Assembly (NCBI RefSeq): GCF_008831285.2
Contig: NC_045140.1
Span: forward strand, 20,210,370-20,274,369
Direction of reading: 5' to 3'
Length of the DNA: 64,000 nt
From: Nymphaea colorata
Lineage: Eukaryota > Streptophyta > Magnoliopsida > Nymphaeales > Nymphaeaceae
Under the pieces are notes generated by a model. The model had not been told where the DNA came from, made no database searches, and saw only the letters and a list, made by a program, of their open reading frames with translations. Positions 25,163 through 36,100 of this stretch are shown here, piece by piece. Position 1 is the stretch's first letter. Every line of letters begins with the position of its first letter. A program made the translations under genes and the position numbers.

Positions 25163-27057
25163 GAGATGATCACTTCTTTTACATCTCCGCCTAAATGGTT
25201 TGATCATGTAAAGTTTCACAGTTGGACATTTCGTCAAGGTGCATATTGGTTACAGCAGTAATGCAGATGGTAATTGAGTGAGTTGTGGTCTTTATAATTT
25301 GTTGGTCTTTCTAATTGGGTGTACTTTGATAATGAAATCACTGTTGGTCCAGTATTCATATTAGTGGTGTTGCAATGGAGTTTAATTTTTTCAAGGAAAA
25401 TTATTTACGAATCTGGAGAGGCGGGTTTTAAACGCTGCAATTCTAAATAGGCTTTATCTTGAAGATGCTTTGCCTTCTGTGAACAGCTTCACATGATATC
25501 GATTAGGAAAAAGGTGTCTGTTATAGGGAGTTCTTTTGAAGATGATGATCAACTAGAAAACAACTTACAGTAACTTTTGTTTATTCATTGACAGACAAAT
25601 TCCTGAACCAAAGTTATGTGCGGAAATCAAATAGTAGGGTGAGGGATGGGAACTTGGGCTCATCATGCTATACTAGTCGGTCCTCCAAGCCATTCTGAAA
25701 AAACATTAAAACAGAGAGACTCCCATGTTGAATTCTTGATCTTCTCAACGTAAGCCTCCCAAGTCATTTAACCAATGTAACCAGGCGGACGAAGCTCTTA
25801 CTGGCGCCTTAGGAAAGACAAATACTCCAAGAAAATATATTCTAGATCGAACAAACACTCATAAGATTGCTACACAAACACAACCATTATAAGAACAAAG
25901 GAAGAATCCTTTATGCGTAAAATCTAATTTTGAAAAAGTGCTTAAAAGTTTGATTTGTGAAATGTAATTGCATAAGAATTGACTCTGGCAGTTCCTTACA
26001 CCAGCCGCTGCCATATTTTCTCTGAAGCAGGTTATAGTCCTTAATAAGGGATCATATAATATGAGCCGAAAATGACAAAAATGTTTCTCCTGATTAAATA
26101 GAACACCCTCTCCCTCCATATAAGGAAAAAAAGAATGAAATTGTAATTTTTTTTCCAATATAAATAACCAAATTGTGCTTCTTATAAAACATCATGACAT
26201 GTAATTTCATGTTCGCAGCATAACAGTAGAAAGCATCCTTATGTGTTTTCTACTTGTGATTGTCGGCCAATTGGCCCTATATATGAATTTGGGGGAAATT
26301 TGCATTTTTGTATAGGAAATATGTTTTGCCCTCAAGAGGCAAATTTCTCCACCGCGTATGACCATGTAAGATAGGGTCTGACTAATTTATTTATCTTTCA
26401 AATTTTCAAAGGAATTTGTCGTGCTTGCATGTAAGTGCGATGTCCCACACGTTTTTTCGGACGAGATCCTTCCCTCAGAAGAAAAGATTTTTCTAGGAAC
26501 CGGAAACAACAAATTTTCGTATTAAAATATCTTGTTCCTAGCATAAGGTGTGGATAAGTGAAGACAAGCGAACAAAATTTTGTAAATCAGTGGCTTTTTC
26601 ATAATATATGGTCCGGTTTTTCAAGTTTCATTCTCTTTTCAAGTTTTTCAAATATACGAGTATTATGTAATAAAAGTCTATTTACACAAACAAAATTATG
26701 TTTTTATTCCTTTTAAGTTTTTGGACATGAAAATTAAATCAGATCTTAAAAAAGCTGATTCCAGTATCCTTTTTAAACTCTTGGAACATAAAGACGCGCC
26801 TCTTTCTGCAAAAGCGCTTGTTATCGATCGAGTTACGATTATAATAAATAAAATATGCCTTGTAATCCATCAGCATCGAAAGAAAATCATTCAAATAGAT
26901 GATAGTTGCTCCATTATTAAACAAAGAAGCAAACTTCGGGGAATTAAACAAGAGAATTGAAAAACAAAAACAGATTTCTTGCTCGTGCCAACTAAATGAA
27001 GGTGCAGGGCAGTATGCTTGGAGTCACAATCGTCTTTTTATCCGACTTTCCTGCGGC
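25163..27057. other. Spacer between the flotillin genes
   Basis: Holds the 3' region of flotillin 1 and, from about 25920, DNA resembling the upstream region of flotillin 1. No separate gene is seen; short frames on both strands are AT-rich and unrecognisable. Confidence 0.7.
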
Positions 27058-27271
27058 GCCGCATATGGAAAAATCCACCAGCCTTCCCGGCAATCCCCAG
27101 TGATTGACTTGACCTCGAGTCCTCAACCAAGAGCTACATAAACCCTTGCAAATCTCAGCATTAATTAATTCATCCTCATCGATCACTTGCTCAAGTTATT
27201 CTCACCTTTTTCTCCATCCTTTCTCATCGATCCTTCCACACAACGACAGAGGCAGAGGCAGCCGGAAAATA
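27058..27271 (+). promoter_or_regulatory. Diverged promoter and leader of flotillin 2
   Basis: Keeps gccgcatatgga at 27058-27069 and ttgacttgacctcgagtcct at 27104-27123, as in flotillin 1. The next part is altered: the ccaat motif is missing and the TATA region reads ctacataaa (about 27132-27140) in place of ctatataaa. Expression from this copy may therefore be weaker or changed (inference). Confidence 0.5.
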
Positions 27272-28084
27272 ATGTGGTACAAAGTAGCCAAGCCCGCCGA
27301 GTACCTGGCCATCACCGGCTATGGCATCAAGGACATCAAGCTGGCCAAGAAAGCATGGATCCTTCCCGGCCAGTCCTGCATCACCTTCGACGTCTCTCCC
27401 GTGAATTACACCCTCGAGGTCCAGGCCATGAGCGCCGAGAATCTCCCTTTCCTCCTCCCTGCGGTGTTCACCATCGGCCCTCGCGTCGACAACCCTGAAA
27501 GCCTCCTAAAGTACGCCCGACTTATCCCCTCGCACGCCAAGCCTTCCAGCCACGTCAAGGAGCTGGTTGAGGGAATCATCGAGGGAGAGACGAGGGTGGT
27601 GGCCGCCTCCATGACCAACAAGGAGCTCTTCAAAGGCACCAAGGGGTTGAAGTCCGAACTCCTCACCAAGGTGCAGTTGGAGCTCAACCAATTCGGCCTC
27701 CTCCTTTACCACGCCAACGTGAAGCAGTTCCTCGATGTCCCCGGCCACGAATACTTCTCGTACTCGGGCCAGAAGACTCAGATGGTGGCTGCCAACCAAG
27801 CCAAGGTACACGACGCAGAGGCAAGGATGAAGGAGGTTGGATCGAAGACTCGGGAAGGGCAGACGTTCCAGAACGCCAAGAAGGTCGACGCGGACACCAA
27901 GATCTGCTCGACGCAGAGGCAGGAGGAGAGCAGAACACTGACAGAAGTGAACTTGATCCAGAAAGAGTGGGTACCGGAGGTGGTGAAGGAGCTGATCACC
28001 ATTATTGAATGTAGCTATAGCGACAGTTGTGGACAGACGGAAACTTGTAATTCAAGTGTAGATAACGGGGTGGTTAGTTGGTAA
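27272..28084 (+). pseudogene. Truncated flotillin paralogue with unrelated C-terminal tail
   Basis: A tandem copy of the 23702-25162 gene. The 270-residue frame starts [18 protein letters not shown] and follows flotillin 1 closely through the SPFH/PHB region and the start of the coiled coil ([12 protein letters not shown]). One residue is missing from EARMK(G)EVGSK. Similarity ends near 27936, about residue 222. The last ~48 residues ([20 protein letters not shown] and onward) do not match flotillin. The remaining ~260 residues, including most of the oligomerising coiled coil and the conserved C terminus, are absent and do not occur downstream. There is no stop or frameshift in the retained part, so a short membrane-binding protein could still be made. 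I favour a decaying copy, with a short expressed protein as the alternative. Confidence 0.8.
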
Positions 28085-29790
28085 CTCCCTCGCTGTGCCG
28101 TAGGGAAGATACATATTTTATTTTGCCTTGTGTAATTTTTATATTCAATCTCTCATTAACAAGAGATCAAGGTCTCATGGATGAAACCAGGTTAATTTTC
28201 TTCGTGCCATTTCTTCTTTTGTTTTATTTTCTTTTGCTCACCATTTCAATCACATCCACCCACACAGGTTAAAGTGTATCAGTTTCAAGCATCGGCCACT
28301 ATTTCCAAATTTACCTCAAGTTGGAAAGGATATGATTAGATCGACAAGACTAATTGTGCCAAGGTTCAAATTGATTAAGATAGAAGTTCAAAGTAAGCAA
28401 TATAGTTTTGCAGTTACAATATGATTACATTTATGGGGATGGTTACATGCCCCATAAGATTTCTCTTATAAAACAATATGGATCTCCAAAGATTTTGGAT
28501 TTCTTCGGATAAAATCTTGACCTGATGTATGGTAGTACAGACTATGTAATAACTCAAGCATGCGTGCAGAGTGAAGAGCTTAGACCACGTTACCTGTTCG
28601 TATTTGGCATTAGCTACCCCAAGTCACTGCAGCTGCAAGCAAGGCAAACAAGTATCCATTAGGAAAAATGTGCTTGTTACAGTGGATTTTTCGGAGATGA
28701 TCATGAACTTGAAAGCTTATTATTTTTGTTTACACCAAAGAAGAAAAAAGATTGGATTTCATGCTTGGTTCTCATCATTAATTCCGGTGAACATTATACG
28801 TCAAAATAGATCACGATCCAGATCCCACAGGAAGCCCTGATTTTATGCTGGATTCAGGCATGAAAATCTACTGTCCTTCTCACTCTAAGAAAGGAAACGA
28901 GCAAAAGGTACTCTCTCACCAACCATTTTGGAGTTACCGATGACTAAAAGCTTTAGAAGAGACTCCGATTTTCCGTGTATGTAAATAGAAAGAGATGCTT
29001 AATAAAAGAATTGGGATAATGATACTTTTGCATAATATAAACTACACAAATGTGTGGTGTGCATTAAAGTTTCATGTTTTTTATGTGAAAACAAAGAATA
29101 GAACGTTAACATTCAAGGCTTACATGTTCAAAAGGTTTGAGGTGGACCAGCTTCAAATCGGTTTTGTCATGTTTATTTGTGTCCTTCCAAATGAAGAGAA
29201 TAAGTTTTGGACTATGTATGTCATGGCGCTATGCTAATCTTCCATGTGTCGTTCCAATTTCATCGACATCTTAACCACAAAACTTAGTTTCATGACCAAA
29301 ACTTCAAGAATTCATCAGATAAGGTCATGTAACTCTGAGTTGCAAGCTGCTTTTAAATTTGTGTGTGAGTTAGACAGAGGGAGCTGACTTTAGTGTTGTA
29401 AAAGAGGCAGATATTTTTTTTCATAAGGCACTAAATACATAGTTAACACCCAGGTTCTCACAGAGGTCCATGGGGCAGTGACCCAAGTCCTCTAGGGCTA
29501 CCCCATATAATTGGATCAGGTTCAACAAAAACCAACTACCAAATTAAGCTTTCAGAATGGACTCCATAAGGCACATGCCCCAAAGAGAAAATCTCACTTA
29601 TCTCTATCCCCGAAGGTGTGAGATGGCTTCCTTCTTAACTTTTATAACTAGGTGAACTGAGCTCTTGTTGGCCTTAAGAGCCATTTAGCATTTAAGAACA
29701 AAATGAGAGTGTTTTATAGATCTACTCTATAATTGAGGAAGATTCATCCAGCACATAAAACTATATTTCTTTTATAAAAGAACATATAGT
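28085..29790. other. Intergenic DNA between flotillin 2 and chitinase; no gene seen
   Basis: AT-rich, with short frames of 60-90 codons that match nothing I recognise. If the chitinase has a second exon, it should lie here on the minus strand, but I could not identify it. Confidence 0.6.
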
Positions 29791-30966
29791 CTAAATCAAC
29801 ACAAAATTTCTATATAAACACAAACAAGGACAAAAAGAAAGGAATCCATTGTACGTACCTTGTCTTGACAGCGTCCAATTCTGGTCGTCGTAGCTAGCGG
29901 CCCAGAAGAAGTACCCTCCCAAGCGGTGGGCCAGGGCAAACTTGATCTTCTCAGCGATGGATGCCACGTCATCGTATCCAATCCACGCTGTCCCCACGTA
30001 GGAGTACGTGGACGCGGTGGGCCCATCATACACCACCGTCGCCTTCTTCTCCCTGTTGAATTCCACAACCTTCGAGTAGGTCAGCACCCCGTTCCCGGGT
30101 CCCACGCCCACCGCCGCCGCGCCCACCCCAGTCGACCCAGCATCCCTCAGCGTCCACGTTCGGCCGTACATCGGCAGTCCCATGACGATCATCCCCGGCG
30201 GCATTCCCGACCTCAACCACGACTCGATCCCGTAGCTGGTGCTGATGTTGCTCCTCGGATCGTAGAGCGCCGCCGGCGCTCCGGTCGCCGACGTATCCCA
30301 CGAGCCGTGGTAGTCGTAGCACATCGGGCTCACCCAGTCGAGGTTTTCCCCCATCGCGCCCACCGGGTACTCCCTGGGGGCATTACTGAGCCAAAATCGA
30401 GGCGAGAAGTATACGGCTGCGGTGAGAAGAAGGCGCGGCCGGCCGGAGGCGGTCGCCTCCTCTTCGACCGCCGACCGCCACTCGCGAAGAAGCTCCGCGA
30501 GGCTCTGCATCTCTTGGGGAGTCCTCGGGAATTCCCAATCGAGATCGAGGCCATCGAAGCTGTATTTCCTAGCGGTGGAGATCGTGGAGCCGATGAATGC
30601 CTTGCGGGATGAGGAGTTGCTGGCCATGAGGGCGTAGGCGGCCGGACTTGCCCCCCCGCCGCCGATAGAGAGGAGGGTCTTGGGAGGTGGGTTGCTGCCC
30701 CGAAGAGCTGTTGTGAATTGGGAGAGCAGGGCGGCCTGAGACGGCGAGACGATCAGCTGGAAGGTTGAGGGATCCATGTCAAGGAAGGCGTAGTAAAGGT
30801 GCGTGAAGAAAGTGGTGTTGAGGGATGATGGGGGGGCGTAGGAATTGGTCCAGGAAGGCCAGTATGCAGCTCTGATGCCGGCGGCCATGGCTGGAGAGAG
30901 AGGGATGAGATTGAGGAAGACGACCACAGCAACCACCTGCACCATTTCTCTGCGGCAAACCAACAT
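29791..30966 (-). CDS. Secreted class V chitinase (GH18)
   Basis: Hydrolyses beta-1,4 bonds of chitin or chito-oligomers, probably in the apoplast or vacuole as a defence protein. The frame is 391 residues. Residues 1-29 form a hydrophobic signal peptide ending SPAMAAG; Met8 is an alternative start. The mature part opens IRAAYWPSWT. SIGGGG is at 100-105. The catalytic GH18 motif DGLDLDWE is at 138-145, with all three Asp and the proton-donor Glu145 present. MCYDYHGSWD is at 215-224 and FFWAASYDDQNWTLSRQ at 353-369. Family homology ends there. The strong donor consensus AAG|GTACGT follows at 29858, so the last ~22 residues read here (TYNGFLSFCPCLC...) may be intron, and the true C terminus may lie on a short downstream exon. 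The coding part is strongly GC-rich, unlike its flanks. Confidence 0.9.
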   Translation of the reverse strand: MLVCRREMVQVVAVVVFLNLIPLSPAMAAGIRAAYWPSWTNSYAPPSSLNTTFFTHLYYAFLDMDPSTFQLIVSPSQAALLSQFTTALRGSNPPPKTLLSIGGGGASPAAYALMASNSSSRKAFIGSTISTARKYSFDGLDLDWEFPRTPQEMQSLAELLREWRSAVEEEATASGRPRLLLTAAVYFSPRFWLSNAPREYPVGAMGENLDWVSPMCYDYHGSWDTSATGAPAALYDPRSNISTSYGIESWLRSGMPPGMIVMGLPMYGRTWTLRDAGSTGVGAAAVGVGPGNGVLTYSKVVEFNREKKATVVYDGPTASTYSYVGTAWIGYDDVASIAEKIKFALAHRLGGYFFWAASYDDQNWTLSRQGTYNGFLSFCPCLCLYRNFVLI

Positions 30967-32911
30967 TTTCTCTCCGCGTAGAGAGAAAAAGGGAGAATGA
31001 GAGAGGGCACCTCCCCCTCCCCTCGGCCTCAGGTAACGTATCGAATGATCGAAGGTTGCTCTTCCTTTATCATCTGCAATGGGTAAAGCGTGGTCTCAGT
31101 TGGATTGGTCGTCGCTGTTTTCGGGAATATAATGAGCTAGAAAAGATGAACAGTGAATTCGGGAGCCAGCGTTACTTATTGGTGAGCTATTTTCAGATTC
31201 ATAGAGTCAAAATGAGTGAATCAAATTTTATAAAATTAAAAGTTTTAGCTTTCTCAGTTTATAAAATCCGTTCCACATATCATATTTTCAATTTTTATTC
31301 TTTAATTTACAAGCATTGTACTTCATATGTATCTTGAAATTTATGAACGATCAAATGCCAATTGCTCTCCTGAAAACGTAGATTAATGAAGCTATATATA
31401 TAATTGATTTTTTAATGAATAACAGGATTTAATATGCTTCAAATAACTTACCCATGTGCTACAGTTAGGTTAATTAATAATTACGTCCTTAAAGACAATG
31501 TAATTTTTACATTTTATTCATTTATTTATTTCTAATATAGATCTATGCATTAAATGCATGGCCCTTAAAAAACCTCAAGGCAAAGGTTCCGATTACGTCA
31601 TAATAGTTAGCCTTAAAATGTAAACCCACTTACAAAGTCCACTTCACTTCCGAAAGTTTTTTTTATTTTTCCAAAATGAATGATAATTTTTTTTCCAAAT
31701 TCATTGATATGATGTACATGTACTCTTAACAAAAAAAAAAAAAGGTTTTAATTCATGTATTTCTAGCGTGGTTGTGGGTATTTTAATGTCTTAGAAATCG
31801 ACCATTCATGTTTCTATACTTTTGAATGACATGATTTAGAAGTATCTTATTGTCTAATCAATGGACCATGAAAATTCATGTCTTTATGTTTAAGTAACGT
31901 CATTAACACACCAATTTTGTCTCATAAATTATATGGAATATACATACATATAAATATTTATAGTATATTTTTTCTAAAATAGATGAAAAATGCAAGTTTG
32001 TCGCGACTTCAGGACAGAGTTTTTCATCAACTAAAACTACACAACATGTAATACGAGTGTACATTTAGTAAATTTTGTGATATATCCAAATTAAAAAAAT
32101 AACAAACTTTTATTAACATGCAATTAGTTGACGATCCCAATCGACTAACTTGTGGCCTAAGTAAATGAACGATTCTATCTGACTCAAGGGACTTGCGATT
32201 CGGATTGGCAAGTTTGCCAACCATGTAACAAGAACATGCTAATTTTTAAATTTATTTTATTTAGCTTTCTTTTATATGATTTAGTAGATTAAATGAAACA
32301 ACTCAGAACGTTTTAACTTGAGCGTGTTTGTATCAATTTACCCAAGTTTGACACCGGTTCTGAATCTTGACGGTGAAGCTACCTTTCTAATATACCAAAA
32401 AAAGACCCGTCTTGAAATATGGTATAATCAGAGCCTCTCATTGGTAAAATCTTTGATCCATTTCCTTAAATAAAGGAACGCACAACAGCCCAACTACTGA
32501 CGTGATCTTTATGTTGATTTTAAGAATATGAAAAAACCAAGCGTCTAAATTGGCGCATTAGTTTATCGTTAGAATAGAAGGTTTAGAGAAAGCTTCCAAG
32601 ATCCCATTCAACAATTAAGAGAAAAAACAAAAAAAGAGACCCTACAAGTTGGATATAGGTGAGCGTATGTTCTACTTCAGTCCAATTCACCCCATATAAG
32701 TTGTCATTAGTTAATTAACTTAAGTAATATGATAATTGCAAAATTTCAATTGGCAGAAAATTATTGAAACGCTAGGTTTGTAAATATATATTCCAGAGTT
32801 GATCCAATGTTTATCATAAATATAAAAATTAATTCGAGCTCCCAAAAGAAAAAAATTATGTACTAAGATTAGCTACTTTGGAAGTGAAATGAAAAGTCTA
32901 GTTAGCTGTGA
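30967..32911. other. AT-rich intergenic DNA between chitinase and the GOS11-like gene
   Basis: The first part is presumably the chitinase promoter (minus strand). I find no convincing TATA box within 100 bases of the start. The rest is low-complexity AT-rich DNA with no recognisable gene or element. Confidence 0.6.
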
Positions 32912-33177
32912 GTGCATGAGAAAATCGATGATTTTGCAGGCCCTTCTGCTGTAATTTCTAGGCAACAGTTTGCCGGCGTCGGCTTCGGAATCAAGCAAAC
33001 GCATTTGCGGACATTAGAAAAGAGGGGTCGAAGTGAGCGGGGGAGGGAAGCGTTTCCATTCTTTCGTCCCCCTCGTCCTCCTCCCCACGAGTCGTACGTA
33101 GCAAGCTTTCCTGTCTCTCTAGATCTCGATTCATCTGCTGGGACGGGAAGAAGAAGAAGAAGAAGAGTCAGGAGTTC

Positions 33178-36100
33178 ATGGATTTGCCGAGCACATGGGA
33201 CGGCCTGCGCAAACAGGTCCTTCCTTCTCCTCTTCTTGTTGCCATTTTCGTATTCTGTCCTTTTGTTGGGTCTTTTTATGGATCTTCTGTGGAATTCTGA
33301 GGAACTCTTGTGGGAGATATATATCGTTTCATGGAAATGTCCTGTGGAGTTCCGAGGAACTCCACACGGAGGGCAGGTTGTTTCATGGAACCGGGATCCC
33401 TTTCGCTTCTTTGAGTCATACTATTTGTGGATCTTAATGTGGAAGATGTGCAGTAAATTGTGTCGGTTTTTCTTTCTTCGGTGAATTGGGTTTAGCAGCG
33501 CGTGAAATTATATCTGATTCCGACTCGAACAGATATTCTTGAAATTTGCGTGCCACTCTTGATGCGGACATGATAGAAACAATGGGTCGTTCTGGTTTAG
33601 AAACTGGGAAGCATGTCGCAGAATTCCGTGTGAATCTGCGGTTATATGGTGGAAGTTACATTTTGAATCATTGAACAATGATCATAATTTGATTCAAAAT
33701 CTGGTTGCTTGGGGGAGTGAAATCTCGATTCTAACAAAGAAGATCTTGATTGAGAAATATTTGGAGGTGAGAATCTTGTGGGAAAGCAATGGTGACAATT
33801 CTGTAAAAAATTAAACAATGTGCGTAAAGGGATAAGCTCAACAAATATGTGCTTGCGATGAACAAAAAGAGTGTGAGAAAGACACCCCACTTGGTCGTAT
33901 GTAAAGCAACGGGAGCTAAAAAGAGAATTGCCTTTATGGCTTTGGATATATTCTTTCCCAAAATGGAGGATCAAAGGGTAATAGAGTTTTATATCTGACA
34001 TGGTTGATCGACCCGTTGTAGTTGCTTGCTCCAAAAAATTATTGTAAGCACGCTGCGTAATTCATAGTTTGATGCTGAAATGCATGCTTCCAGCTGCATT
34101 GTTGCGCGTTTAACATGGTTAAATAAACTTGCGATGTGGCACTACCAAGAGTTTCTTCTGCATCGGGATTTGAGGTCTGGAGATGCAATATGGCATTACA
34201 AGGGATTCTTCTGCATCGGAATTCTATGGTCGTCAGGTCCTATTCGACTTGATATATACGGTTGCATGAGTATCATAACCGATTTTCTAATTTTCTATTT
34301 TTGTTCGGAGATCCCATTCTATTTTTTTGTTCATATACACTAAACAGGAATCCTGTTTATCAATTTTAGGAGCAACTAAAATAAATAAAGTTTATTTACC
34401 CAAATCACTCAGAGTAAGCCGGAACCTCAATGTCTGTGAACCTGGAAGCAGAATGTATCACGAATCCAAATTTCCAGTCAAATTGAGTCGGGAGTCCATG
34501 AGATTTTACTTTAATTATATCTAGGTAATATGTGTAATTTTTTCTTTTGAGAATGATTTTTGTTTATACATTATGTAAGTTTGTTAGTGTTTTAATTTTT
34601 AAGTAGGCCATGACATCAGCTTCTAAATAATTCTCCATGTCGCTTCCTAGTTCCTATTCATTTCCTGCTTCCTCAATCATCCGAAACTTTGAAATGAATG
34701 CTTTGTAGATTTTGTTCCCTTACTGCTTTCTGGTTCTGGTTCTCAGTCCGGCAACCATGAAACAAAGTCTTGTTTGGATGTCTAATATTCAGACCTGTGG
34801 TCACGGCGGTGGAGGTGTACTGGACAGTGGAAACAGGGAAAGTGAGAGGAAAGATGTGGATGAGGTAATGCAAAACTAGGCACATCTTTGCGGTAGGAAG
34901 TGTGAAGACTCGGGTGGTTGTGGTAGGCAGAGCAAGCGGGAAAAGCGTGAGGAACAGATGGCGATGGGTTATTGGTGGGGAGATGCACCAGCTGGATAAA
35001 CCAATAGAACATAAAGAGACATGCAACTCTCTTACAACTTCAAATGGAGGAGATTACTTTTGTCTCTAATAAAATTCATAAAGAGAAAACTATGCAACCA
35101 TAGCTAAAACTATCTGAAATAAGAGGGAATAAAAATGCTGCACTGATGAATAATAGAAGCAACTTTTCGTGTTTTGAGAAGTAACAATGGCCAGAGCTTC
35201 ATTCTGATGCCTTCATCAGCCAAACTCTGATCTTGACACATTAGTTCCTATTCACATTTTGAAAGAGATTATTGATGTGAGATGTTATGCACAGCTGTGC
35301 TGATAATAGTATCCGACATTCCGACCTATGTCACATGGACTCTCCTGGAAGGTCTTTGCATCCCTTGGGCGTGGGAAAATTATATTTGGTAGTTTTTGGT
35401 CTATTCTGTATTTTTTGTTTATTAATTTATATTTTATGAATATAGACAATGAGTATATGTGTTTGCTACACACACATGGTTGTGTCCCTGTACCCAAGTC
35501 TTGTCAAAGTGCCCCACCACCTCTCTATGTCCACACGCATGTGATGTGGCATCCAACACATATTGGCAAATTCTGGACCTTATGCAACAATTCTGTGTTG
35601 TCTGTTGATCTAGATGGGCTACCTGCAAAGTGTATCCTTTTCCCAACTGAAGTGGCAGTTGTAATTTGTACATCATTTGGCAAACTGTTCATTGTAGAGA
35701 GAGTTTCTTTAACCCATTACAGTATTGGAGACAGTGAAACTCATTGTCAAAAATGTAATAAAAAAGGAATTTTTTTTTACTTTTTAATTTTACACAGGCC
35801 AAAAAACTTGAGGCACAATTGGATGAGCAAATGAACTCGTATAGAAGAGTGGTTGCTACCAAAGCAGATGGTGCTGACAATGAAATCGAGTCTGAAATAA
35901 ACAGGCTACTTAAACAGCTGCAGGGTGTAAATTCTCAGATGCAAGTGTGGGTATCGTCTGGAAGATCAGAAGTCCTTTCTCATACACTGACTAGGCATCA
36001 AGAGATTCTTCACGATCTTATTCAGGTGATCCTCAATTTTTTGACATTTGCTGGAGTTAACATATGTAAGTCGATCTGTTTACTACAACTTATTCAGAAA

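Noticed and set aside
29926-30612. 228-codon plus-strand frame opposite the chitinase
   Set aside because: Arg/His/Pro-rich shadow of the GC-rich chitinase gene.
32912-33484. 190-codon frame over GOS11 exon 1
   Set aside because: Different phase from the conserved MDLPSTWDGLRKQ exon; it crosses leader, exon and intron and shows no homology.
35328-35834. 168-codon open frame upstream of GOS11 exon 2
   Set aside because: It is intron sequence read in another frame; the true reading is set by the acceptor ending at 35797 and homology beginning AKKLEAQLDEQ.
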